A stretch of 64,000 nt of DNA. It comes from Streptacidiphilus fuscans. Lineage in GTDB: Bacteria > Actinomycetota > Actinomycetes > Streptomycetales > Streptomycetaceae. Below, piece by piece: positions 52,174-61,486 of this stretch (the first letter of the stretch is position 1; each line of letters begins with the position of its first letter). Under the pieces are notes generated by a model, which worked only from the letters and a program-made list of their open reading frames with translations, ran no database searches and had not been told where the DNA came from. Where the stretch lies: assembly GCF_015690355.1 (NCBI RefSeq), contig NZ_JADPRT010000003.1, positions 694,794 to 758,793 on the forward strand, in the 5' to 3' direction. The translations under genes were made by a program, and so were the position numbers.

Positions 52174-55098
52174 ATGCGTTGGTTGGTGGGCTGGAGCGGC
52201 CTGGGCAGCAAGACCCGGGACGGCGCGGCCGCCCTCGCTGACGTGCGCGCGCTCCGACCGGTCGGCGGACGCCTGCTCTGGCCAGGCTCCGATCCGCTGT
52301 GGGCGGTGGGGGACTGGCGTCCGGACGAGATCCGCAGTGTCACGCTGCACCGGTGGCGGCGTCACTCCAGCGCCGTCGTCCAGCACGGCTTTCCCGCCCT
52401 CCCCGACCCTGGCGACGATCCGGCCGCCGATGAACTCCCGCCCGACGACGGCGCCTCGGCGCGCCTGCTCGTCCTCGGCCGCTGCGGAGCGGCGGACGCG
52501 GCGCTGCGCACCGCCCTGCTCGCGACGTCCGGCGGCGCACTGCGGCACCTGACCACCTGGTCCGGCAGCTATGTCGTCGTGCTCCAACTGGGCGCGCGCG
52601 TCTCGATCCTGGGCGATCTGGCCGGGGTCCACCCCGTCTACCACACGCCGTTCGGAGGCGGGACCGCCTACGCCACCGCCGCGTTGCCGCTGGCCGACCT
52701 CGTCGATGCGCCCCTCGACCGGATCCACCTCGCGGCACGGCTGGCCCTGCCGGACGCGCCCGAGGGCGTCGGCGACGGCAGCCCCTTTGCCGGGGTGCGC
52801 CGGGTCCCGCCGGGGCAGGCACTGACCGTGCGCGGCGGCGTCTCCGCCGTCGGCGCCTACGAGCCGGTGCCCGGCGGCGTGGGGAGCTACGAGAACAGCG
52901 AGGCGTCGGCCACCGCCGAGGTGACCCGGTCCCTGCTGGAGTCCGTGCGGCTGCGGGTCCGCACGTCGCAGCAGACGGTGCAGACCGCCTTCGGCCTCGG
53001 CGCAGTGGCCGCCGGCCAGCCGGTCGCGCCGGGAGACGTGTCGGCTCAGCTGTCCTCGACCGTCTTCGCCGCAGGCCCGGGGAGCCGGGACCTGGGATCT
53101 GGGTGGGGAACGGGAGTTGAGCCAGGGTTCGACCTCGGCCTGGGGTCCGGCCCCAGCCTTGGCCACGGCCTTGGCATGTTCGTCGGCAGGCCGCACCACC
53201 GGGGAGCCCAGGCACCGTCCGGCGGCGACTTGCCGGACGAGACGCTGATCGAGAGCGGCATCGGCTACGACGGCCCGGACGAGGCGGGCGAGCAGGTTGT
53301 CCGCCGACGGGACGTCAGCGTCGACCTGTCCGGCGGCAGCGCCTCGACGGTGCTGGCGCTGCTGGCGGCGACAATCCCCCGGGCCGCCAAGGTGCCCGCC
53401 GCGCGGCCTGCCGCACACTTCGACGCGAGCGCCAGTGCGAGCGCCGGCGTGAATCCCGGCGTCACCCCGGAACCCGAGCCGGGCAGCGCGCGGACCACCC
53501 AGCCCACCCGGCGTACGGAGCGCGCCGCGGCAAACGGCACGGCGGCCAACGGCGGCGTCCCGCCGGTCCGCCACCCGGCCCTCGGCACCTTCAGCGAGGA
53601 GCGCTGGGGCGACCCCCGCAGCTACCGCACCCTCCACCACGGCCCGCCGCCGACCTCGCCTGCGGCCGAAGCGGAGTCCGCCCGCCGCACAGGCGCGGTG
53701 CGCGGCTCCTGGGCGCGCCGCGTCACCGTGCCCGAACCCGAGCCGACCGGTCTGCTCGCGATCACCTGGACCGACGCCGAGGGAGCCACCGGGTCGCCCC
53801 TCAGCCCCGCCCGCGAGGCGGAGTTGCTGCGCGCCCGCTCCGTCGCCGAAGCCGCCGCCGACCGGCTCGACCACGTCGTCGTGCCCGGCGGCGAGGACGC
53901 GCTCCCGTACGCGGACCTCGGCGACGACCCGCTGGCCGGACCGCTGACCGACGAGCCCGGCCCGGCCCTGGTCGCCGCGCTGCGCCACCGCGCCCGGCTG
54001 GCCGCGGCAGGCACCGACCACATCAGCGGCCACGGCGCCCGCCAGGTCCTGGACGGTCACCCGGCCCGCCTCGCCGACCTGTTGCTGGAACGCCGGCGCA
54101 GCCCGCTGCTGCGACCGGTTGCCGCTCTCGCCCGCGCTGACAGCGCGATGGTCGGCACACCCGTCGCGGTGGTGCGCGCGGCCCGGCGGCTCGCCCGCAC
54201 CGCCTACACCGACGGACTCCTGGACGCCGCCGCGGCCCTGGTCGCCGGTCGCACCACCGGTGCGCCGCCCGGAACCGCCGGTGAGGCGTCCACCCGTGCG
54301 CTCGCCTGGTGCACGCCCGGCCCGGCCGCGGCCTGGCTCACCGCCGACGCCCGCAGCGCCGTCGCTCAACGCCTCCACCTGGCCGCCCGCGCCGGTGCTC
54401 CCGACGAGCGGCCGGGAGCCCGGCGCGCGCGGTTGGCACTGCAGCGGCGCGCGGCGGAGTTCCGGGTGCTGGCCCAGGTCGTCGAGAGCGCGCCGGACGC
54501 ACGCGGGCAGCGTCTGCACGCGCCGTTCCTGGACAACCAGGTGGTCCGCGCCTGCCGCCAGGTCCCCGACCGGGCGCGGATCCAGCCCGGCGCACGCCAC
54601 GGCATCCTCCGCGCGGTCCTGGCGGGCGCAGGGGTCCAGGAGGTCCCCGACGGCTGGGGCAACGGCCTCCCGCCCGACCCCTACGCGGCTGCGGACAGCG
54701 TCCGTGCCGGGCTGCGCCGCTCCGCCGACGCCCTGGACCGCCTCTTCGCCGCATCCCTGCTGGGCGACTGGGGCCTGATCGACGCCGAAGGCGTGCGCGC
54801 GGCACTGCGCGCTGCGGCGTCGGACGCGCCGGTCCCGCTGGACGGGCTTGCGGACGTGGTGGCCATGGAGCTGTGGCTGCGCCGCCTCCGGGCCCGGCGC
54901 GGTTCCTGCTGGACCGGCCTGCCGCCGCTGCCCCGCCCCGCCGTCACGTCTGGCGTCCCCAACTCGTCCAGCTCATCCAACGTCTCCAACGCCGCCACCG
55001 CCTTCAGCTCCTCCGGCGCCGTGCCCACGGGGCGGCCCACCCCCGCAGTCCCTCCGACGGGCCGGTCGGCCACCGTGTCGGCGTCACACGTGTCTTGA
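52174..55098 (+). CDS. Asparagine synthetase/lasso-cyclase-like protein, very large
   Basis: A 974-residue protein. The N-terminal ~230 residues look like the class II glutaminase-like domain of lasso macrolactam cyclases (MRWLVGWSG, DPLWAVGDWRPDEIR, RVSILGDLAGVHPVYHTPFG). The AMP-forming domain starts with VDLSGGSAST (residue ~383); the usual S-G-G-x-D-S loop has Ala instead of Asp. Later parts are VVPGGEDALPYADLGDD, HGARQVLDGH and a helical C-terminus. Two Ser/Ala/Pro/Glu-rich inserts (~310-380, ~405-500) and a Ser/Thr-rich tail make it about 350 residues longer than relatives. No precursor, B1 or B2 partners adjoin it. The ATG at 52174 has GGAGG. Confidence 0.7.
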   Translation: MRWLVGWSGLGSKTRDGAAALADVRALRPVGGRLLWPGSDPLWAVGDWRPDEIRSVTLHRWRRHSSAVVQHGFPALPDPGDDPAADELPPDDGASARLLVLGRCGAADAALRTALLATSGGALRHLTTWSGSYVVVLQLGARVSILGDLAGVHPVYHTPFGGGTAYATAALPLADLVDAPLDRIHLAARLALPDAPEGVGDGSPFAGVRRVPPGQALTVRGGVSAVGAYEPVPGGVGSYENSEASATAEVTRSLLESVRLRVRTSQQTVQTAFGLGAVAAGQPVAPGDVSAQLSSTVFAAGPGSRDLGSGWGTGVEPGFDLGLGSGPSLGHGLGMFVGRPHHRGAQAPSGGDLPDETLIESGIGYDGPDEAGEQVVRRRDVSVDLSGGSASTVLALLAATIPRAAKVPAARPAAHFDASASASAGVNPGVTPEPEPGSARTTQPTRRTERAAANGTAANGGVPPVRHPALGTFSEERWGDPRSYRTLHHGPPPTSPAAEAESARRTGAVRGSWARRVTVPEPEPTGLLAITWTDAEGATGSPLSPAREAELLRARSVAEAAADRLDHVVVPGGEDALPYADLGDDPLAGPLTDEPGPALVAALRHRARLAAAGTDHISGHGARQVLDGHPARLADLLLERRRSPLLRPVAALARADSAMVGTPVAVVRAARRLARTAYTDGLLDAAAALVAGRTTGAPPGTAGEASTRALAWCTPGPAAAWLTADARSAVAQRLHLAARAGAPDERPGARRARLALQRRAAEFRVLAQVVESAPDARGQRLHAPFLDNQVVRACRQVPDRARIQPGARHGILRAVLAGAGVQEVPDGWGNGLPPDPYAAADSVRAGLRRSADALDRLFAASLLGDWGLIDAEGVRAALRAAASDAPVPLDGLADVVAMELWLRRLRARRGSCWTGLPPLPRPAVTSGVPNSSSSSNVSNAATAFSSSGAVPTGRPTPAVPPTGRSATVSASHVS

Positions 55099-55126
55099 CG
55101 GTGGGTCGGCCGCATGCGCCCCGATG

Positions 55127-55660
55127 ATGGGACGCATGCAGCCACTGCCCGTCTCCCACGAGCCCCCGTCGGCCCACGCCCAACCCGGCGTCCTGGTCGG
55201 CGTCGACGGTTCGGACGGGTCGCTGTGGGCGTTGGAGCGGGCGCTCCAGGAGGCGCGGGCCCACGCGGTGCCGGTGCGGGTGCTCGCGGCGGTCAATCCG
55301 ACGCCGCTGGCCGACACGGCGGTGGGCCTGGACGACGTGGTCCAGGACAGCGTCGGCCGCCTGCTGGCGGGCATGACCGAGGTGGTCGGGCGCGCGGTCG
55401 CGGCGGTGACGGCCCGCTTGGAGACAGGGCAGGCCGATCCGGCCGACGAGGAAGCACCCGTCCCGACCCCGGAGCTGTTCGTGGTCGCGGGCGACCCGGT
55501 CGCGCTCCTGCTCCGCGCGTCCCAAGGCCAGCACACGCTGGTCCTCGGCACTCGCGGCAACGGCGGCTTCCCGCGCCTGCTGCTCGGGTCGGTCGCCTCG
55601 GCGCTGACCTTCCACGCGCTCTGCCCGGTGCTGCTGGTCCCGGGGCCCAAGCGGGGGTGA
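55127..55660 (+). CDS. Universal stress protein (UspA family)
   Basis: A 177-residue single-domain USP. GVLVGVDGSDGSLWALERAL is strand 1 and the first ATP-contact loop; LVLGTRGNGGFPRLLLGSVA is the G-2x-G-9x-G-S ATP-binding motif, followed by LCPVLLVPGP. A ~15-residue insertion (LETGQADPADEEAPVPTPEL) separates the halves. ATG codons at 55124, 55127 and 55136 are all possible; none has a strong ribosome site. It lies 28 bases after the cyclase-like gene on the same strand. Confidence 0.88.
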   Translation: MGRMQPLPVSHEPPSAHAQPGVLVGVDGSDGSLWALERALQEARAHAVPVRVLAAVNPTPLADTAVGLDDVVQDSVGRLLAGMTEVVGRAVAAVTARLETGQADPADEEAPVPTPELFVVAGDPVALLLRASQGQHTLVLGTRGNGGFPRLLLGSVASALTFHALCPVLLVPGPKRG

Positions 55661-55801
55661 CCGGAGCGGAAGCGGCCGCGTCCCCCGCCGGACGGGTGTG
55701 ACTGCGGTCTCGTCGAAGTCGTGCCGGGTCCGGAATTCCGGGGCACGGGTCCGCGTTGGGGTTGTCTGAGCGCGCAGACGATCGAGAGGAGCCGTGCTCT
55801 C

Positions 55802-56440
55802 ATGAAGGTGGAGATCTACAGCGACATCGCCTGCCCGTGGTGCTTCATCGGCAAGCGCCGGTTCGACCGCGCCCTTGAGGCCTTCGCCGGGGCTGAGGAC
55901 GTCGAGGTCGTCTACCGCCCGTTCCAGCTGGTGCCTGACGCCCCTATGGAGCCGAGCCCGCACCGCGCCTGGCTTGAGGAGCGCTACGGTCCGCAGTCCC
56001 GCGCCATGGACGACCGCGTCGCGGCGATCGGCAAGGGCGAGGGCATCGACTACGACTTCGACGCCGCCCAGCACGTCAACACCGTCCACGGCCACCGCCT
56101 GCTCTGGCTCGCCGAGCACGAGTACGGCCCGAAGACGCAGGCCGACCTCAAGGAGCGCCTGCTCGCCGCGCACTTCTCCGAGGGCATCGACGTCGCCGAC
56201 TTCGCCGCGCTGACCGAGATCGCCGTGGCCGCCGGGATGGACCGGGCCCGCGTCGAGGCCTTCCTCCCGTCCGACGAGGGCCGCGCCGAGACCGCGAGCG
56301 AGTTGGAGCACGCCCGCTCGATCGGCGTCAGCTCCGTCCCGACCTTCGTCTTCGAGGGCAAGTACGCCGTCCAGGGCGCGCAGGAGACGGAGACGTTCCT
56401 CCAGGCCCTGGAGCAGATCAAACAGATGCAGGGCAAGTGA
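55802..56440 (+). CDS. DsbA/FrnE-family thiol oxidoreductase
   Basis: A 212-residue cytoplasmic protein. MKVEIYSDIACPWCFIGKRR carries the CPWC redox pair (Cys11, Cys14); the helical insertion and SSVPTFVFEGKYAVQGAQ (cis-Pro region) complete the DsbA-like fold of the FrnE type, named from frenolicin biosynthesis. There is no signal peptide. The ATG at 55802 follows GAGGAG. It stands alone. It may act in disulfide exchange or isomerise a small molecule. Confidence 0.93.
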   Translation: MKVEIYSDIACPWCFIGKRRFDRALEAFAGAEDVEVVYRPFQLVPDAPMEPSPHRAWLEERYGPQSRAMDDRVAAIGKGEGIDYDFDAAQHVNTVHGHRLLWLAEHEYGPKTQADLKERLLAAHFSEGIDVADFAALTEIAVAAGMDRARVEAFLPSDEGRAETASELEHARSIGVSSVPTFVFEGKYAVQGAQETETFLQALEQIKQMQGK

Positions 56441-56467
56441 CCCGCAGGCGCCGCAAGGGCCGTCGCG

Positions 56468-58390
56468 TCAGCAGGTGAAGCGCGCGTCGGCCCAGTCGGC
56501 GATCTGACCGCCGATGAAGCCGTGCGCTCCCCGGGCCACCAGCTTGATCTCGGTCAGCCCCTTCAGCGACACGCTGACCTTCTCGGCCGGGTCACCGCCA
56601 TGGATGACCCCGGACTGCCACAGCACCGCACCCGTCGTCCCGTTCTCGACGCTGAACTGCGCCGAACCGAGGCCCAAGGCCATGTCGTCGATGCCCACCC
56701 ACGCGGAGAAGTTCGTGCAGGCCCGGTTCAGGTCGACCACCGCGCTCGACGGGGTCATCACGGTGATGCCGCGCGTATAGGACTTCTTGCCGATGCTGAC
56801 GCCGTCGGGCCGCTGCCACACCCAGTTGAAGACACTCGGCGGGGCCAGCGCGGGCCCGTCGGCGGGGCCGCTGCCCTGGTAGGGCAGCGTGTCGACGTAG
56901 TAGCTGGTGACGGGAGGCGGCGGGGTCGGAGTCGGGGTCGGCTTGGGCGTCGGTCTCGGCGGCGGCGGGGTCGGACGCGGAGTCGGCTTGGGCGTGGGTG
57001 TCGGCGTCGGAGTCGGGCTCGGCTTGACCACCGGCGGCGCGGGCGGCGGAGGCGTCGGCTTGGGTGTCGGCTTCGGGGTCGGTCTGGCCGGGACCGTTGC
57101 CACCGGAGTCGGCTTCGGCTTGGCCGCCGGCGCGGGCTTCGGCTGGACGTCGCTCCCGGTCAGCGCGAACGCCAGCCCGGCGGCAGCGGCGACGGCGACG
57201 GCCGTGGCGATGCCGATCTTGACCGGCAGCCCCACACCCTCCGACGCGGCGCCACCACCGGCAGCGCCACCCGCGGCACCGCCCGACGAACCCGCCGCGC
57301 CCGCGGCCCCGGCAGCTCCGGTCGTGGCCGTGGCACCGCCACCGCCCGCAGCCGCCGTGACGCCGACCGCCGCACCGGCAGTGGCCGCACCGGCCAACCC
57401 GGCCGCCAGCACGGTGAAGTAGCCCGATCCGAGCCAGACCAGCAGGCCGGAGGGCAGCAGCTCACGCAGGCTGTGGTTGAGGTCGACCAGCTCCAGGTAG
57501 GCAGCCGAGCAGCGGTCGCACTCCTGCAGGTGCGCCCGCACGTCCGTCGACGCCCGCTTGCCCAACTGCCCGCGCGCGAAGCCGCCCAGCTTCTTCGCGT
57601 GCTGCTCGCAGTCGGACGCCTGGGTGTCCGAGATGTGCGCCTGCAGGAACGCCGTCGCCAGCCGCTCGCGTGCGCGGTGCGCCTGCACGGCGGTCGCGTT
57701 GGCGGTCTTGCCCAGCAGCACCGCGACCTCGCGCGGCGGCTCCTGCTCGACCTCGGTGTGCCAGAGCAGCAGCCGGTCGTCCGCGTCCAGGTTCAAAAAC
57801 GCGCGGACGATCAGCGACTGGTCCACGCCGGTCATCGCCTGCGCGTCCGCGCCGGGGTCGGTCACGTCGACGGTGGCGACCACGGCGTTGTTCGTGGCGA
57901 ACAGCTGGAAGTCGTCGATCAGTTGCTCACGCCGGTCGCCACGCGTCCACGAGGCGGCGATGTTCCGGACGGCGGTCAGCAGGTACGCGCGGACCGCGAC
58001 GTCCGGCCCCTTGCCGGCGCGCAGCGCCTGCAGCGTGCGGGCGAAGACCTCCCCCGCGAGGTCCTCGGCCGTGAACGAATCCCGGCAGCAGGTACGGGCG
58101 TAGCGGCGGACGGCGGCAACGTGGCGCCGGTACAGCTCCTCGTACGCGGCGTCGTCCCCGGCCCGTACGGCAGCGGTGAGATCGGCGTCGGACGTGCTCA
58201 GCGGCTCGTCGTCGACGGGCCCGCCGGGCGGCGGCACGCTGGGCGTCGCGGCGGTCTCGACGCGGTCGGCCGCGCCGTGTTCGTGCGGGCCCTCCGCGCT
58301 GTCGCCGCGCTGCCGCGGCAGTCCCTCGGCACCGCCGACACCCTGCGGCGGCACGTGCGCCGCAGACGCGTCCGGTTCCTCAGTGGGCAT
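56468..58390 (-). CDS. ECF sigma factor fused to zinc finger, TM and extracellular domain
   Basis: A 640-residue one-piece signalling protein. Sigma-70 region 2 (~75-150; YRRHVAAVRRYARTCCRDSF, TAEDLAGEVFARTLQAL), region 4 (~185-250), an anti-sigma zinc-binding motif (HAKKLG, then HLQECDRCSAAYLEL), a hydrophobic segment (~318-345), a Gly/Ala stretch, a TM helix (GIATAVAVAAAAGLAFALTG), a Pro/Thr/Lys linker (PTPKPTPKPTPPPP) and a C-terminal NPCBM-like domain ending WADARFTC. Start ATG 58390 with GGGGGTCGGG; a GTG at 58474 is rejected. Actinobacterial ECF groups with such extensions are known. Confidence 0.88.
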   Translation of the reverse strand: MPTEEPDASAAHVPPQGVGGAEGLPRQRGDSAEGPHEHGAADRVETAATPSVPPPGGPVDDEPLSTSDADLTAAVRAGDDAAYEELYRRHVAAVRRYARTCCRDSFTAEDLAGEVFARTLQALRAGKGPDVAVRAYLLTAVRNIAASWTRGDRREQLIDDFQLFATNNAVVATVDVTDPGADAQAMTGVDQSLIVRAFLNLDADDRLLLWHTEVEQEPPREVAVLLGKTANATAVQAHRARERLATAFLQAHISDTQASDCEQHAKKLGGFARGQLGKRASTDVRAHLQECDRCSAAYLELVDLNHSLRELLPSGLLVWLGSGYFTVLAAGLAGAATAGAAVGVTAAAGGGGATATTGAAGAAGAAGSSGGAAGGAAGGGAASEGVGLPVKIGIATAVAVAAAAGLAFALTGSDVQPKPAPAAKPKPTPVATVPARPTPKPTPKPTPPPPAPPVVKPSPTPTPTPTPKPTPRPTPPPPRPTPKPTPTPTPPPPVTSYYVDTLPYQGSGPADGPALAPPSVFNWVWQRPDGVSIGKKSYTRGITVMTPSSAVVDLNRACTNFSAWVGIDDMALGLGSAQFSVENGTTGAVLWQSGVIHGGDPAEKVSVSLKGLTEIKLVARGAHGFIGGQIADWADARFTC

Positions 58391-58530
58391 GACCCGACCC
58401 CCGCTTCCCTCACTCAACCGGGTCAGGTTCCCACAGATCGGCCCCGCCAACGAGGGTGAACGATTCAGCACCACCCCTTCGGGGGCCTAGTACCAGTCTT
58501 TCGAGCGGAGCGGTGATGCGCACGGCAGCA

Positions 58531-58713
58531 AGTTGCAGCATCAGGGGCGCGGGGCTCTGCCGATATGCGGCTCCGCCGCGTGGGCGCGAGCAACCACCCT
58601 GTACGGATGGCCCTGCCCGCTGAGCGACTCACCACCTCGGGTGGCTTGTCGCGCCCACGCGGCGGAGCCGCAGATCAACAGAGCCTCGCGCCCCTGACGT
58701 CTGCAAGTACCTC
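58531..58713. repeat. Mosaic palindromic intergenic element, copy 7 (arms II/II)
   Basis: Left GGGGCGCGGGGCTCTGCCGA, core ACGGATGGCCCTG, right CGCCCACGCGGCGGAGCCGC and CCTCGCGCCCCTGACG. The terminal AGTTGCAG/CTGCAAGTACCT differs slightly from the others. It ends 18 bases before the stop of the TetR gene and fills most of the 341-base gap 58391-58731. Confidence 0.85.
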
Positions 58714-58731
58714 TCGCAGCGGAGCTGCGCG

Positions 58732-59502
58732 TCAGCCCGCCCGCAGCCCCTGCAGCAACAGCTGCAGCAGCCGCCCTGCCGCGCTGCCGTCGGCAGACGC
58801 ATGCGCGGGCACCGACGCCGTCAGCACCAGCACCACGTCGGCCACGCTGACACCGCCCCGCAGCTCCCCGCAGCCCGCCGCACGGTCGACCAGCTGGGCC
58901 AGCAGCGCCAGCAGCCGGGCCGGGTCCGCGTCCTCCCCGAACTCCTCGTCAACTGCGCCGACAGCGACGCCGACACCGGTGCCGCCAACCGCAGTCGACG
59001 TCGCCGCCGCGCCCGTCGGGGACAGCGACTCCTCCGACGTCGCCGACCGCGGCGCGGGAACCCGCACCATCGCCTCCGCCTGGCGGAACGTCTCGGGCGG
59101 CAGCAGCCGGCCCGCGCCGCTCGTCGCCGCGCGCGCGAGGAAGTCCGCCAGCGACTCCCACGCCCCCGCGGAGTCCGAACTGAGCGCCTCGCGCGCCTGC
59201 GTGGTCAGCCAGACCACCTCCTCCGAGGCGATCCGGCGCACCAGCACCTCCTTGCTCGGGAAGCGCCGGTAGACCGTGCCCACGCCGACGCCCGCGCGGC
59301 GGGCGACCTCCTCCATCGGCGCGCCGTAGCCGAGTTCACCGAAGACCTCGCGCGCGGCGCGCAGCACCGACTCCAGGTTGCGGCGCGCGTCGACGCGAAG
59401 CCGTCCGCTGCCGTTCGTCGTCAGCCCCTTCGCCGCCAGCCCCCGCTGCACCGGAATCGTCCCCTCGACTGCACGCTGCAGTACCTGCTCCTGCTGAACC
59501 AT
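58732..59502 (-). CDS. TetR-family transcriptional regulator
   Basis: A 256-residue regulator. The N-terminal extension of ~35 residues precedes the HTH RRNLESVLRAAREVFGELGY with MEEVARRAGVGVGTVYRRFP and SKEVLVRRI (~40-95). A Gly/Ala/Val-rich insert (GGTGVGVAVGAVDEEFGED) interrupts the ligand domain. The ATG at 59502 has GGAGGA. It is divergent from the NADH dehydrogenase gene, 312 bases away, and might regulate it. The target is unknown. Confidence 0.88.
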   Translation of the reverse strand: MVQQEQVLQRAVEGTIPVQRGLAAKGLTTNGSGRLRVDARRNLESVLRAAREVFGELGYGAPMEEVARRAGVGVGTVYRRFPSKEVLVRRIASEEVVWLTTQAREALSSDSAGAWESLADFLARAATSGAGRLLPPETFRQAEAMVRVPAPRSATSEESLSPTGAAATSTAVGGTGVGVAVGAVDEEFGEDADPARLLALLAQLVDRAAGCGELRGGVSVADVVLVLTASVPAHASADGSAAGRLLQLLLQGLRAG

Positions 59503-59814
59503 GAGGTTCGTCCTCCCCCGTACGGACAGATTCAACGACCATAGTTGACGGCACATCGACGGGACCAGGGGACTCGGGCAGGAATCCCACCGTCCGCACC
59601 GACCGTGCGCACACGACGGTCGTTGCGCAGCGTAGGGCATCTGCGCTGATCAATGGAGTCGAAGTGCCAATTCCGTGCCGCCGTGTCCGTGTTCGACGGC
59701 GGGCCGTCGCCGCGGTCGCCGTCGCGATGTGCGTCACATCTTCGTCAGATCCGCATCCACTCATTCAGGTACGGAGTATGGACGTGCACCCACTCACGGG
59801 TGCGGAATGGTTGA
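59503..59814. promoter_or_regulatory. Divergent tetR / ndh intergenic region
   Basis: 312 bases without a gene. It has a Gly/Arg-like GC palindrome CGACGGCGGGCCGTCG near 59694-59709 and a relatively AT-rich part at 59740-59790 (the likely ndh promoter). No confident operator. Confidence 0.4.
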
Positions 59815-61209
59815 GTGATCCCACCTGCGTCCCCACACGCGTCCTCACCGGAATCGGCCGGGCCGTCCTCGGCCGCGCGCATCCTGCTGATCGGTGGCGG
59901 GCAGGTCGGCGTCAACGCCGCCCTGCGGCTGCGGGCACGCCTGAAACCGGGAGAGGCCGAGCTCACCCTGGTCGACCCCACCTCGTACATGACGTACCAA
60001 CCGTTCCTCGCGGAGGCCGCGTCGGGCGCGATCGACCCGCGCCACGTCGTCGTGCCGCTGCGTCGCGCGCTGCGCGGGGTGAAGGTGATGCAGGGCCGGC
60101 TGACGTCCTTGGACCAGCCCAACGCGCGTGCCCATCTGCTGCTCCCGGCACCCGTTCACGGCGCATCACCCATCGAACTGACACTCCCTTATGACCTGTT
60201 GGTGCTCGCGCCCGGTTCGGTCTCGCGGATCCTGCCGGTACCCGGGCTCGCCGAGCACGGAATCGGCTTCCGCAGCGTCGAGGAGGCCGTCAAACTGCGC
60301 AACCACGTCCTGTCCCAACTCGACGTGGCGTCCTCCACCCGCGATCCCGAACTGCGTCAGGCCGCGCTGACCTTCGTCTTCGTCGGCGGCGGCTACGCGG
60401 GCACCGGCGCCCTCGCCGAACTGGAGGACATGGCCCGGCACGCGACCAGCCACTACCACAACCTCCGCCCGGAGGACCTGCGCTGGGTGCTGGTCGAGGC
60501 GGGCAAGCGGATCCTCCCCGAGACCGAGCCGCAGGCCGCCGAGCGCACCACCGCCGAACTGCGCGACCGCGCCATCGACGTCCGCCTCGGCACGCGCCTC
60601 GCCGCGGTCGGAGCGGACGGGACCGTCCAACTCACCGACGGCAGCCGCTTCGCGGCCCGGACCCTGGTGTGGACGGCCGGAGTGCGCGCCAACCCCGTGC
60701 TCAAGCAGACCGGCCTGGCCGTAGACGCGCAGGGCCGCCTGCGCTGCGACTCCCACCTGCGCGTCCTCGGCACCGAGCGCGTCTTCGCCGCCGGCGACTC
60801 CGCCGCCGTCCCCGATCTGGCCCGCCCCGGCGAGACCTGCCGGGCCAACGCCCAACACGCGGTCCACCAGGCCATGGTGCTCGCCGACAACCTGGTCGCC
60901 TGCCTGCGCGGCCAGCCGACCACCGCCTACCGACGCGAACTCAAGGGCACCATCACCTCGCTCGGCCTGCACCAGGGGGTCGCCCAGCTGCGCAGCCGCT
61001 CGCTCCACGGCCGCTCGGCCTGGCTGCTCCACCGCGCCGTGCATCTGCGGCGCGTACCGACGTGGGAGCGCAAGGCGAGGGTGATGTCCGACTGGCTGCT
61101 CGCCAGTCTGACCGGACGCGAAATCGTTTCGCTCGGGGAGCTCGAAGAACCCCGTGCGGGCTTCGAGCACCTGTTGGACGAAGGCGTGGGCGAAGGGGGG
61201 CCGATCTAG
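59815..61209 (+). CDS. ndh: Type II NADH:quinone dehydrogenase (NDH-2)
   Basis: A 464-residue membrane-associated flavoenzyme that passes electrons from NADH to menaquinone without proton pumping. The FAD motif is ILLIGGGQVGVNAALRL (~23-39), the NADH motif TFVFVGGGYAGTGALAEL (~185), and GTERVFAAGDSAAVPD (~320) the second FAD contact. The AxxxxxVRANP segment (WTAGVRANPVL) is the quinone-side signature. The start is the GTG at 59815. It is followed by 277 bases with no gene seen before the phosphatase gene. Confidence 0.92.
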   Translation: MIPPASPHASSPESAGPSSAARILLIGGGQVGVNAALRLRARLKPGEAELTLVDPTSYMTYQPFLAEAASGAIDPRHVVVPLRRALRGVKVMQGRLTSLDQPNARAHLLLPAPVHGASPIELTLPYDLLVLAPGSVSRILPVPGLAEHGIGFRSVEEAVKLRNHVLSQLDVASSTRDPELRQAALTFVFVGGGYAGTGALAELEDMARHATSHYHNLRPEDLRWVLVEAGKRILPETEPQAAERTTAELRDRAIDVRLGTRLAAVGADGTVQLTDGSRFAARTLVWTAGVRANPVLKQTGLAVDAQGRLRCDSHLRVLGTERVFAAGDSAAVPDLARPGETCRANAQHAVHQAMVLADNLVACLRGQPTTAYRRELKGTITSLGLHQGVAQLRSRSLHGRSAWLLHRAVHLRRVPTWERKARVMSDWLLASLTGREIVSLGELEEPRAGFEHLLDEGVGEGGPI

Positions 61210-61486
61210 CCGAATCGGTTCGCCTCTTGTGCCGTCTGATGTGTCGCGGACGCCCAGCTTGTGCCGTGATGCGCTGTTCCGGAATGCCCCGACTCGGACG
61301 GCTTTGCAGAAGCGATGTGTCCGGACTCGCCGGATATGCCGATCTTCAAGACACCCCAGGGCAGCTGATTCCCCGTGAGCGCGGTTTCGGCCACACTGGA
61401 CCCCGACTCCGCGACCTGAAGCCTGCCTCGCAGCCCCGTCCCCGACGTACCCGCAGCCCGAAGCACAAGCAGCCCGAAGGACTCCG

